Of a stretch of 64,000 nucleotides of DNA, positions 47,512-54,759 are shown one piece after another (the stretch's first letter is position 1; every line of letters starts with the position of its first letter). The stretch lies in contig NZ_JAGSGB010000004.1 of NCBI RefSeq assembly GCF_020092905.1, forward strand, positions 180,569 through 244,568. The letters are read 5' to 3'. Made by a program: the position numbers and the translations under genes. Under the pieces are notes generated by a model. The model saw only the letters and a program-made list of their open reading frames with translations, was not told the origin of the DNA and did not search any database. The stretch comes from Pacificimonas aurantium. Its GTDB lineage: Bacteria > Pseudomonadota > Alphaproteobacteria > Sphingomonadales > Sphingomonadaceae.

Positions 47512-48290
47512 CCCCAGTTCAGATCGACGTCGGGGCGAAGGCAGGCGCCCGCAGATGCTTCGGCTGGCTGCACCCGGGCGGCGGCGAAACCGGCCTCGTC
47601 ATCGTGCCCGGCGGGCGGCAGACCCGCGTCGGCCCTCACCGCCTTTTCGTGCGGCTCGCCGTCGACCTGGCGGCAGAAGGCGTCAGCGTTCTGCGCTTCG
47701 ACCGCCGCGGCCTCGGTGACGGCGAGGGCGAGGATGCGGGCTTCGAACAGGCCGGCGCGGACATTCGCGCCGCCGTTGCCGCCCTCCGCACCCGGGAACC
47801 GCAGCTTCGCACGGTGGCAGCGCTTGGCCTGTGCGACGGCGCATCCGCCCTGCTCCTCTCCGATAGCGGCGCCGACCGGCTGATCCTCCTCAATCCCTGG
47901 GTGGTCGAAGAGGGCCAGGAGTTGTCGACCGGCGCAAGCCGTGCGCACTATCTCCGCCGCCTCAGACAGGTGGATAGCTGGAAGCGGCTGGCGACCGGCA
48001 GGCTCAACCCCTTTCCGGCCATGGGCAACCTGTTTCGTCGGCCGTCGAGGGTCGCATCTCGGGCTCTTAGCGAGGATGCGCCGCTGGCCGCCAGAGTGTT
48101 TCACGGGCTTGCCCGGGCTCCGGCGGGCAGCGTCACCATCCTCTCGGACCGCGACCGCGCCGCCGACGAGTTCCGCGCGGCGGCGCCCCGGGCCTATCCA
48201 CTGACGACGCTCGCGGGAGACCACGCCTTCTCGCGGCCCGAAGACTATGCCGAGCTGCTCGCAGAGGTTCGGAGTAACGTGGCGGGTTAG
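47508..48290 (+). CDS. Hydrolase 1, exosortase A-associated
   Basis: A 260-residue alpha/beta hydrolase (family TIGR03100): VIVPGGRQTRVGPHRLFVRL, VSVLRFDRRGLGDGEGED, then the nucleophile elbow LGLCDGASALLL. In this family Asp or Ser can act at the elbow; here it reads G-L-C-D-G. DHAFSRPEDYAELL carries the C-terminal His. It may cleave the ACP- or CoA-bound product of the ligase branch. Last gene of the trio. Confidence 0.9.
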   Translation: MTPVQIDVGAKAGARRCFGWLHPGGGETGLVIVPGGRQTRVGPHRLFVRLAVDLAAEGVSVLRFDRRGLGDGEGEDAGFEQAGADIRAAVAALRTREPQLRTVAALGLCDGASALLLSDSGADRLILLNPWVVEEGQELSTGASRAHYLRRLRQVDSWKRLATGRLNPFPAMGNLFRRPSRVASRALSEDAPLAARVFHGLARAPAGSVTILSDRDRAADEFRAAAPRAYPLTTLAGDHAFSRPEDYAELLAEVRSNVAG

Positions 48291-48413
48291 TTCCCGGGAG
48301 CAGTACGAACAGGGGCGCTTCGTCAGGCAGGCGAGTCGGCCTGCCGGGTGCACGTTTCGGTCTGGTCGGCCGTTACCGGTCTGCCATGCTATCATGGCCC
48401 TAACGCGTAAATA

Positions 48414-48842
48414 CTACCCGCAATACGGATCTTGTAGAAATCTTGCGTAGGCATCGCAATATAACTCTTTAGACATCCATGGTGGATTTTTCTTTTCTCT
48501 AATGTTCTGAATATGGTCTATTATAAACATATTACGTTCCGTGTAATCGTTATATTCCACTCTGCCTCTAATATCTGCCTTGAAAAACACGGTGCTGTCC
48601 TTAATATTCCCTAAAGGAGGCTCAATAACGCTTTTATCAGAAAGATCCAACGTACTTGGGCACGAGAGGGGATATATCTGAAAATTAACGTGTTGCGTAA
48701 TAAGTTCTACGATATAAACTTCGCCATAATAAGCCCCAGGCTCTAAATCTTCACCATCCCAACAGGATGGTAGCAACTTTGTTTTCGACTCCGGCTCGCA
48801 TCCAAGCAGAAAAAATAATAGAAGACATCTAAAGGTATTCAT
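48414..48842 (-). CDS. AT-rich lipoprotein, candidate immunity protein
   Basis: A 142-residue protein with a short signal peptide and lipobox (LLFFLLGCEP, Cys at about 15), so it should be a membrane lipoprotein. The rest is a small beta-rich domain (GAYYGEVYIVELITQHVNFQ) with Cys pairs (PLSCPSTL, YCDAYARFLQDPYC). DNA composition is far more AT-rich than the neighbours. It begins four bases after the Rhs-type gene, in the position of an immunity gene. No family recognised; role inferred from position. Confidence 0.7.
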   Translation of the reverse strand: MNTFRCLLLFFLLGCEPESKTKLLPSCWDGEDLEPGAYYGEVYIVELITQHVNFQIYPLSCPSTLDLSDKSVIEPPLGNIKDSTVFFKADIRGRVEYNDYTERNMFIIDHIQNIREKKNPPWMSKELYCDAYARFLQDPYCG

Positions 48843-48846
48843 AGAA

Positions 48847-49846
48847 TCACCAAGGCCTTGTTAATCTGGCCGCGTCGGAGCAGTGAGAGGCTAATTTTGA
48901 GCTGGCCGCTATGCACGAATCTAGTGCCTTTTTTTCAATTCCTGTACGTCCGCCTATAGACGCATTACGCAAATCTCCATTTCCGATGGCACGCTCATAC
49001 TCGCGCTGGACAAAATATGCGCTGCGCTCTTCTCGGACTCGCCATTGAATGCTATCAAGCCTCTCGGCGCCAAGTACTCGGGCCCAGTGTGAATGGAGAG
49101 CCTCGTGTGCGGGGGTTGAGGCGGTTGCCTGAGTAAGGTTGCCGCGGAACCCACCCTCGCTTGCGCGACCAATTGCTTCCGGGTCGAGTTCGATGTTCCC
49201 GCCGTCGGCTGTGGTTCTTCCGACACCGACCGGTAAATCACCGAAGGTGATGGTTACCCCGTTGCCGTCGCCTCGCGTACCGAGGGCATTGACTGCATTC
49301 CTTAGGGAGCGGGTAGCGCTCAAGCTTCGCGTTGACGACCATTCCCGACGCAAGGCGTCTCTCAGTGACTTTTCAGCACCTTCTACTTGGTCGCAAAGTT
49401 CCTCAGAGCCTTCGCACTCATACATCCCCGTAGGATCTATCCCGTTCAGGGGATCGTTCCCGACATAGGCATAAAGGTTCATGCCGTCATCGTAGCCGAT
49501 CGGATCGGTCTGCAGGAACCGGCCGAGGTCCGGATCGTACATGCGCGCCTTGTAATGATAGAGGTCGAGACCCGGCAGCCACATCTGCCCAGTATACTGA
49601 AAGCGGCCGAGATTGTCCTCTCCCGGCCGGCCATAGGGATCGTAGCGGTTGACCGCGAGGAGATCGCCCTCGCCGTCGGTCACGGCAATGACCGAGCCGC
49701 GCTCGTCCGCCTGCAGGAACCGGCGGTCCGCGGTGCCACCGCCCTCGTACCAGACCAGCGGATCGTCGACGCCGGCGCGTTTCTTCGGGGGACGCGGCGG
49801 CACGTAACGGCGCGGTCCGCAAGCCAGATCATCGGGAGGTGGTCGC
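48847..49846 (-). pseudogene. Truncated Rhs core with a zincin-like C-terminal toxin domain
   Basis: Only the last part of an Rhs/YD-repeat protein remains: [20 protein letters not shown] and [20 protein letters not shown], ending the core at IDPTGM. After that conserved border comes a unique tip of about 190 residues. It contains HEALHSHW and, about 27 residues on, [13 protein letters not shown], the arrangement of an HExxH...E metallopeptidase. The reading frame extends upstream through the tRNA-Met gene, with no start or Rhs repeats before it, so the 5' part is lost. Production of the tip would need an upstream Rhs gene or recombination. It is followed by a lipoprotein gene that could be the immunity gene. 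Confidence 0.8.
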
Positions 49847-49923
49847 TGGTAGCGGAGGAGGGATTCGAACCCCCGACACATGGATTATGATTCCACTGCT
49901 CTAACCGACTGAGCTACTCCGCC
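49847..49923 (-). tRNA. tRNA-Met (CAT, elongator type)
   Basis: On the minus strand the sequence folds as a cloverleaf: acceptor GGCGGAG/CTCCGCT (with one G-T pair), D arm AGCTCAGTCGGTTAGAGC, anticodon loop ATCATAA flanked by GTGGA/TCCAT, T arm GGGGGTTCGAATCCCTC and encoded ACCA. The anticodon is CAT. The first pair is G-T rather than the unpaired C-A type of initiators, and the anticodon stem lacks the three G-C pairs, so this is the elongator. Its 3' end abuts the Rhs fragment. Confidence 0.95.
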
Positions 49924-50152
49924 ATGCACGCGATCGCGCGGGGGGCCGGGGCTCCAGCGAGGGCGGCGATATAGGCGGGGCGCCGGGATCGGTCAATAAG
50001 CCTTGAGGCCCTCTCGGTCGCTCCTCTGCCCGCCATTCCCATTTCGTCCCGGTTTTGCCCGCCTCACCCGCGCGTCGCCCCTGTGCCACGCCCCTGTGCC
50101 TCACCCCGCCACCCGCATCTGCGCTGCGATCGTCGCGCCCGACCGCACGACG

Positions 50153-50185
50153 CCCCCCAACCCGCCTGACGCCCCCAACCCGCCC
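50153..50185 (-). repeat. G-rich direct repeat downstream of macB-like permease
   Basis: On the minus strand, G-runs of 3, 3, 5, 3 and 6 with short loops follow the permease stop codon within about 45 bases. The region is two near-copies of a 17-base unit (CCCCCAACCCGCCTGACG type on the plus strand). It matches a G-quadruplex consensus apart from one eight-base loop. Formation is not demonstrated. Confidence 0.5.
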
Positions 50186-50196
50186 GCGCCGGCGGA

Positions 50197-51420
50197 TCAG
50201 GTCGCGCGCAGTGCCTCGATCGGGTTCATGCGCGCCGCGCGCCGCGCCGGGGCGTAGCCGGCCACGATGCCGATGGTCGCGGAGAATAGCAGCGCGCCGA
50301 TCGCGGCGAGCGGGGGGATCGCGACCGCCCAGCCGCTGGCCGCGGAAATCAGGTAGGTCGCCGCGGCGCTGAGGATTAGGCCGAGCAGCCCGCCGATGGC
50401 GCACAGCACCGCCGCCTCAACCAGGAACTGGTTGCGAATGTCCGAGGGCGCCGCGCCGGTCGCCATGCGAATGCCGATTTCGCGCGTCCGCTCGCTGACG
50501 ACGACCAGCATGATGTTGGTGATGCCGATGCCGCCGACGAGCAGGCTGATGGAGGCGATCGAGATCAGCACCGCCTGAAAGGCGCCGATGATGGTCGCGC
50601 TTTGGCGCGAGAATTCCTCTGTGTCGAAAACGGTGAAGGGGCGGATGTCGCCCTCGCGCACATGATACCGCTCCGACAGCAATCGGCGGACTTCTTCCGC
50701 GCCTTCGCTCACCGACATGCCGGGGGCGAACTGCACCAGCATCATGTCGACCGCATCGGGATCGCCCGCTTCCACCTCGCGAAAGCGCTGCCGGACGGTT
50801 GCCATGGGCATCAGGATGAAGTCGTCCTGGTCGCCGGTCAGCGCGCCGCCGCGTTCCTCGGCTACGCCGATCACCTCGACCGGAATGCGGTTCAGCCGGA
50901 TCCGCTTGCCCAGCGGGTTCTCGCCGCCGAACAGCTCGTCGGCGACGCTGGCGCCCAGCACCGCGACGGTACGGCCGGCGCGCAGTTCCTCCTCGGCGAA
51001 GCTGCGTCCCTCGGCGATCCGGGTCGCGACGATTTCGAGATAGGCGGCGTCCACGCCCTGCAGGGTGGTAGGCGCATAGTCGCCTTCGAAGCCCGCCTGC
51101 ACCGGCATCTGCAGTTGCGGCGCGACGGCAGTGACACCGTAAAGGTCGCGTTCCAGCGCCGCGCCGTCGCGTTCGGTCAGGCGGCCGCGCGTCGAGACCA
51201 TGCCCCGCCGCTCGCTGTCGGCAACCGGCCAGATGATGACCATATTCTCGCCCATCGCGTCGATGGTGCGGGTAATTTCGGCTTCGGCGGCCCGCCCCAG
51301 CGCGGCGATCATCACGACCGAGGCCACGCCGATGACGATGCCGATGGTTGTGAGGACGGAGCGCAGCATGTTGGCGCCAAGCCCGTTGAGGGCGATCTCT
51401 ATGTTCGCGCGCAGCATCAT
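50197..51420 (-). CDS. MacB-type ABC transporter permease
   Basis: A 407-residue FtsX-family permease. The first helix (MLRSVLTTIGIVIGVASVVM) is followed by a periplasmic MacB_PCD domain (about 60-270) and then three helices (ISIASISLLVGGIGITNIML; the FtsX core ERTREIGIRMATGAAPSDIR; C-terminal ALLFSATIGIVAGYAPARRA). Unlike E. coli MacB it is not fused to its ATPase, which is the next gene upstream with a four-base overlap. MacB transporters act as mechanotransmitters, moving periplasmic substrates out through a TolC-like channel. Confidence 0.94.
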   Translation of the reverse strand: MMLRANIEIALNGLGANMLRSVLTTIGIVIGVASVVMIAALGRAAEAEITRTIDAMGENMVIIWPVADSERRGMVSTRGRLTERDGAALERDLYGVTAVAPQLQMPVQAGFEGDYAPTTLQGVDAAYLEIVATRIAEGRSFAEEELRAGRTVAVLGASVADELFGGENPLGKRIRLNRIPVEVIGVAEERGGALTGDQDDFILMPMATVRQRFREVEAGDPDAVDMMLVQFAPGMSVSEGAEEVRRLLSERYHVREGDIRPFTVFDTEEFSRQSATIIGAFQAVLISIASISLLVGGIGITNIMLVVVSERTREIGIRMATGAAPSDIRNQFLVEAAVLCAIGGLLGLILSAAATYLISAASGWAVAIPPLAAIGALLFSATIGIVAGYAPARRAARMNPIEALRAT

Positions 51421-52193
51421 GGTTCGGCGCGGTCCGCCTGCGCAGCGGCGCCGCGCTCATCGCTCTGGATGCGGCCGTCGAGCATGGCGATGCGCCGCGC
51501 CGCCCGCGCCGCGAGGGCAGGCTCATGCGTCACCACCACCAGCGTTACCCCCTCCTCGCGGTTCAGGCTCTCGAGCAGCGCGATGATCTCTCCGGAGGTT
51601 TTCGTGTCGAGCGCACCCGTCGGCTCGTCGGCAAGGATCAGGCGCGGCGCGCCCACGAGAGCGCGGGCGATCGCGACGCGTTGCTGCTGTCCGCCGGACA
51701 GTTCGTTGGGGCGATGCGTCGTCCGGTCGCCCAGGCCGACGCGTTGTAGCAGGTCGTCCGCGCGCCGCTCGCGCTCGCTGCGGCCGACGCCATGATAGAC
51801 CAGCGGCATGGCGACATTGTCGCGCGCCGAGGAGCGCGGCAGCAGGTTGAACTGCTGGAAGACGAAGCCGATGGTTTCGCGCCGTAGCCGCGCCAGCTCT
51901 TCCTCGCTCATGCCGGCGACGTCGCGGCCATCGATCTCGACCGAACCCGCGCTCGGCCGGTCTAGACAGCCGATCAGGTTCATCATGGTCGTCTTGCCGG
52001 ACCCCGACGGCCCGGCAATCGAAACATAGTCGCCCGCCGCAATATCGAGGTCGACGGGCAGGAGCGCCTGTACCCGCGCGCGCCCCTCACCATATGTGCG
52101 CGCCGCGCCGCGCAGGCGGATGAAGGCATCTTCCGGTCCGCGGCCTTCGCTACCGCTGGTGCCCTCCCCCTCCGCGCCGCCGGGGTCAGTCAT
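51417..52193 (-). CDS. MacB/LolD-like ABC transporter ATPase
   Basis: A 258-residue ATP-binding protein. Walker A is GPSGSGKTTMMNLIG, the Q-loop VFQQFNLLPRSSARDN, the signature LSGGQQQRVAIARAL, Walker B LILADEPTGALD and the H-loop VTHEPALA. It drives the downstream permease. Its start overlaps the membrane-fusion gene's stop by eight bases. The N-terminus has an acidic Gly/Glu extension before the nucleotide-binding domain. Confidence 0.95.
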   Translation of the reverse strand: MTDPGGAEGEGTSGSEGRGPEDAFIRLRGAARTYGEGRARVQALLPVDLDIAAGDYVSIAGPSGSGKTTMMNLIGCLDRPSAGSVEIDGRDVAGMSEEELARLRRETIGFVFQQFNLLPRSSARDNVAMPLVYHGVGRSERERRADDLLQRVGLGDRTTHRPNELSGGQQQRVAIARALVGAPRLILADEPTGALDTKTSGEIIALLESLNREEGVTLVVVTHEPALAARAARRIAMLDGRIQSDERGAAAQADRAEP

Positions 52194-53472
52194 CCCGGCT
52201 CAGCTGGCGCACGATCACAGGCTCGCCGGGTTGGATGTCGCCCCCCTCGACTTCGACGAAGGCATCGCCCCACAGGCCAAGCTCGACGACAAGGGGCTCG
52301 GGCGGAACGCCCGATGACGATGGCGGCAGCCAGACCGTCCCCTCCTCCGCCTCCTCCAGCGTCGGCCGTACAGGCGCCGATCCCCCGCCCTGCTGAAGAC
52401 GCCGGGCCTCTTCGCGCGACACGACTTTTACGCTCACGCCCGGTCCCGTCTCGTCGCGCGGCTGATAGCGCAGGGCGGCGAGCGGCAGGCGCAGCACATT
52501 CTCTTTGCGCCCGGTGACGATATCGACTGTCGCCGTCATGCCCGGCAGCAGCCGCTCGCCCTCGTTCTGCACATCGATGATGACGGCATAGGCCACGGCG
52601 CCGCCGTCGCGCACGGCCTGCTTGCGAACCTGGGAAACGGTGCCCGCAAACTCCTCGCGCGGATAGGCATCGACGCGGAACTTGGCCGTCTGTCCCGCCG
52701 TCACCTGTCCGATGTCGGCTTCGTCCACGCGCGCTTCGATCTTCATGCGTTCGAGATTGGCCGCCAGGCGGAACAGCACCGGCGTCTGGAATGTCGAGGC
52801 GATGGTCTGCCCCGGCTCGATCAGCCGGTCCACGACGACCCCGTCGATCGGCGCGACGATGCGGCTCCGGGCGACATCGTTGCGCGCATCGGCGAGTGCG
52901 GCTTCCGCGCGCTCCACGTCCGCGTTAGAGACGGCGAGCGAGGAGCGCGCGACGCTCAACTCGGCGCGAAGCTGCGCCACCCGTGCCTCGGCCTGGTCCA
53001 GCTGCTGCGTGGTGGCAAAGCCCCGATCCGCCAGCTCTGCCGTGCGGTCCAGCGTCCGTTCCTCGATTTCCAGCTGCTGTGCGGCGCGGCGTATCTGCGC
53101 CCGGCTTTGCGCAACGCTCGCATTGGCCGTTGCTCGCTGCGCGCCGGCCTGTCGCAGCAGTGCCTCGACGCGCACGGGGTCCAGCTCGGCCAGGACCTGC
53201 CCCCGCTCGACGCTGTCGTTGAAATCGACATAGACGTCGCGCACCAGTCCGGACACTTCCGCGCCGATCTCCACCGATGTCAGCGCGTGTAGCACGCCGG
53301 TCGCGGCGATCGTCTTCTCGACCTCTCCGCGGCTGGCCATGTCGGTTTCGTAGCGGGCCGCGTCGCCGCTCAGCAGGACACAGCTCCCCGCAGCCAGCAA
53401 CAGGAGCAGCAGGACCGCAACGATCCAGTGCCGCCGCAGCCATCTCACCGCCCCGAAAATCCGCCCCGTCAT
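52186..53472 (-). CDS. MacA/HlyD-type membrane fusion protein
   Basis: A 428-residue periplasmic adaptor. I start at MTGRIFGAVRWLRRHW (53472), just before a single membrane helix (WIVAVLLLLLLAAGSCVLL). The barrel-sandwich (VEKTIAATGVLHALTSVEIG), an alpha-hairpin with coiled coil (AQLRAELSVARSSLAVSNAD), the second lipoyl half (IVAPIDGVVVDRLIEPGQTI) and a beta-barrel domain follow in order. It would connect the MacB-like permease with a TolC-like channel; no tolC is present in the window. A longer in-frame start exists but has no supporting site. Confidence 0.92.
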   Translation of the reverse strand: MTGRIFGAVRWLRRHWIVAVLLLLLLAAGSCVLLSGDAARYETDMASRGEVEKTIAATGVLHALTSVEIGAEVSGLVRDVYVDFNDSVERGQVLAELDPVRVEALLRQAGAQRATANASVAQSRAQIRRAAQQLEIEERTLDRTAELADRGFATTQQLDQAEARVAQLRAELSVARSSLAVSNADVERAEAALADARNDVARSRIVAPIDGVVVDRLIEPGQTIASTFQTPVLFRLAANLERMKIEARVDEADIGQVTAGQTAKFRVDAYPREEFAGTVSQVRKQAVRDGGAVAYAVIIDVQNEGERLLPGMTATVDIVTGRKENVLRLPLAALRYQPRDETGPGVSVKVVSREEARRLQQGGGSAPVRPTLEEAEEGTVWLPPSSSGVPPEPLVVELGLWGDAFVEVEGGDIQPGEPVIVRQLSRDD

Positions 53473-53533
53473 GAATTGCAGACTGACGAAGTTTTCCAAT
53501 CCGCGCCAGTCATGGCGCGCGTACCAGCTTCGG

Positions 53534-54064
53534 CTATTCTGCGGCCTCCATCTCTCCGGTCTCCATCCGCTCGAGCGTGGCAGTCCCGATCTGCATGCCC
53601 CCACCCGGCAGCATGGCGGCTTGCATGAAAGCCTCTCCCTCATAGCCCTGCGGCGTTTCACGGCCGAAATCGAACAGCAGCGCGGCCTGGTCGTTCGAAC
53701 GCGCCTCGATCAGGATACGTCCGTCCTCCGACGTGCAGGTGACGTCGTTCAGCACCTCGCCATCTTCCTCCTCGGCGACGCAGCCGCTCACGGCCGCATC
53801 GCGCACGGACAGGTCGACGGTCCAGACAAGGTCTCCGCTGGCCGGTCCCATTTTCGTGGGATCGACAGATACCGACACAGACATGCCGCCACTGTCCTCA
53901 TCCCCCGGTGCGGTCGGCGTGAACGTGAAAATATAACTCCCGCCGGCGTCGCCGACGTCAATGGACCCGGGTCCCCGCTCGGCGGCATCCCCGGAACTGC
54001 AGGCGGATACAAACATCCCGGCGACGGCAAGCAACGCACCAGAACTTATCTTTAGGAAACGCAT
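53534..54064 (-). CDS. Exporter-associated lipoprotein of unknown function
   Basis: A 176-residue lipoprotein: signal peptide plus lipobox FVSACSS (Cys about 22). The body is acidic and beta-rich (SYIFTFTPTAPGDEDSGG, SGDLVWTVDLSVRDAAVSGC, VTCTSEDGRILIEARSNDQA) with two further cysteines (SGC and VTC) that could form a disulfide. No family recognised. It lies between the CxC peptide gene and the membrane fusion gene, so it could bind or chaperone the peptide, or provide self-protection. That role is inferred from position. Confidence 0.75.
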   Translation of the reverse strand: MRFLKISSGALLAVAGMFVSACSSGDAAERGPGSIDVGDAGGSYIFTFTPTAPGDEDSGGMSVSVSVDPTKMGPASGDLVWTVDLSVRDAAVSGCVAEEEDGEVLNDVTCTSEDGRILIEARSNDQAALLFDFGRETPQGYEGEAFMQAAMLPGGGMQIGTATLERMETGEMEAAE

Positions 54065-54087
54065 CGATTACTGCCCCCTTGTACGAG

Positions 54088-54115
54088 GAGCCGGGCAGCG
54101 GCCGCCGCCCGGCTC
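54088..54115 (-). terminator. Stem-loop between peptide gene and export genes
   Basis: A perfect nine-base-pair stem GAGCCGGGC/GCCCGGCTC with a ten-base GC-rich loop sits between the 45-codon peptide gene and the lipoprotein gene. There is no T-run, so it is likely to be a partial terminator or an RNA-stabilising element that keeps peptide mRNA above export mRNA, as seen in many small-peptide operons. The function is inferred. Confidence 0.6.
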
Positions 54116-54129
54116 ACCCGCGATCATCT

Positions 54130-54267
54130 TCAGTTGATGACGACGCAGACGCAGACGCCGCCGACGCAGGCGCAAATCGCCACCCCGGCTTTGGCCGGCA
54201 GGGCTGCAAGCGCAGCCACGGTCAAACTAAGCGCAGCACCGGAAACGGCTGTTTTCATCTTGGTCAT
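54130..54267 (-). CDS. Secreted CxC-x4-CxC peptide precursor (45 residues)
   Basis: A small gene with a strong AGGAGA site eight bases before its ATG. The product has a basic start (MTKMKTAVSG), a hydrophobic core and an AKA signal-peptidase site after A27. The predicted mature peptide is 18 residues, GVAICACVGGVCVCVVIN, with C32, C34, C39 and C41 in a near-palindromic CxC-VGGV-CxC. No known peptide family was recognised. It heads the lipoprotein/MacAB-like locus, and a stem-loop follows it. Disulfide-bonded toxin, signal peptide or metal-binding peptide are all possible. Coding potential is supported by the ribosome binding site and signal peptide, not by homology. Confidence 0.75.
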   Translation of the reverse strand: MTKMKTAVSGAALSLTVAALAALPAKAGVAICACVGGVCVCVVIN

Positions 54268-54759
54268 GTCCCAATTCTCCTCAGCTTAAAGAGGCCCTCC
54301 CCCATGAGAGCCAAGCTCACGCTATTTTGGAAATATTGAGTCTACAACATAATATTAATATTGTTTCGCCGATAATTACTGTTTTACTACAGATACATAA
54401 CTAATACAATTCGCGTCATATTGATGAGAAAGACGTACATATCATGTACTATATCGAATTTGCTTTATCGTACACATAAGTCACTGGATCAGTACCTGGC
54501 GATATTGTTTCTGGGCCGCCACAGTCGGGGCTTCCGCGCCGATTAAGGGCAGGAATATGTTTGATTGCAGGCCCCGCTACATAACCTCGCGCCGGGCTTT
54601 GAATTTCGGGGGCCGCGCAGCCAGCGCGCGGTGTGATCACGGCCGGGTCATCGACGCATCCGATATGCATCGCGGCATTGCCCTCGTCGATGGAACAGTT
54701 GAGACCGGCATCCAGAGCGGCGAAGAGGCCGCGATAATGAACCATGGAGTCTTCAGCGC
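54268..54759. other. AT-rich intergenic region upstream of the peptide gene
   Basis: The part next to the peptide gene (54330-54480) is very AT-rich, with alternating TAATATTA-type stretches, and could hold its promoter. The rest is GC-rich and contains a minus-strand frame of 98 codons (54449-54745) with four Cys (LNCSIDEG, IGCVDDPAV, AGCAAPEI, PDCGGPE) but no signal peptide and a weak ribosome binding site. I do not call it a gene. No repeats or RNA gene were recognised. Confidence 0.4.

Noticed and set aside
49847..49881. Rhs start codon inside the tRNA gene
   Set aside because: The frame through the tRNA is incidental; Rhs-type residues begin only after the tRNA, so the gene is treated as 5'-truncated.
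54079..54339. Plus-strand frame of 86 codons over the peptide gene
   Set aside because: It is antisense to the better supported 45-codon peptide gene and has no ribosome binding site.
54449..54745. 98-codon minus-strand frame with four cysteines upstream of the peptide gene
   Set aside because: No signal peptide, weak ribosome binding site and no recognisable family; described within the intergenic entry only.
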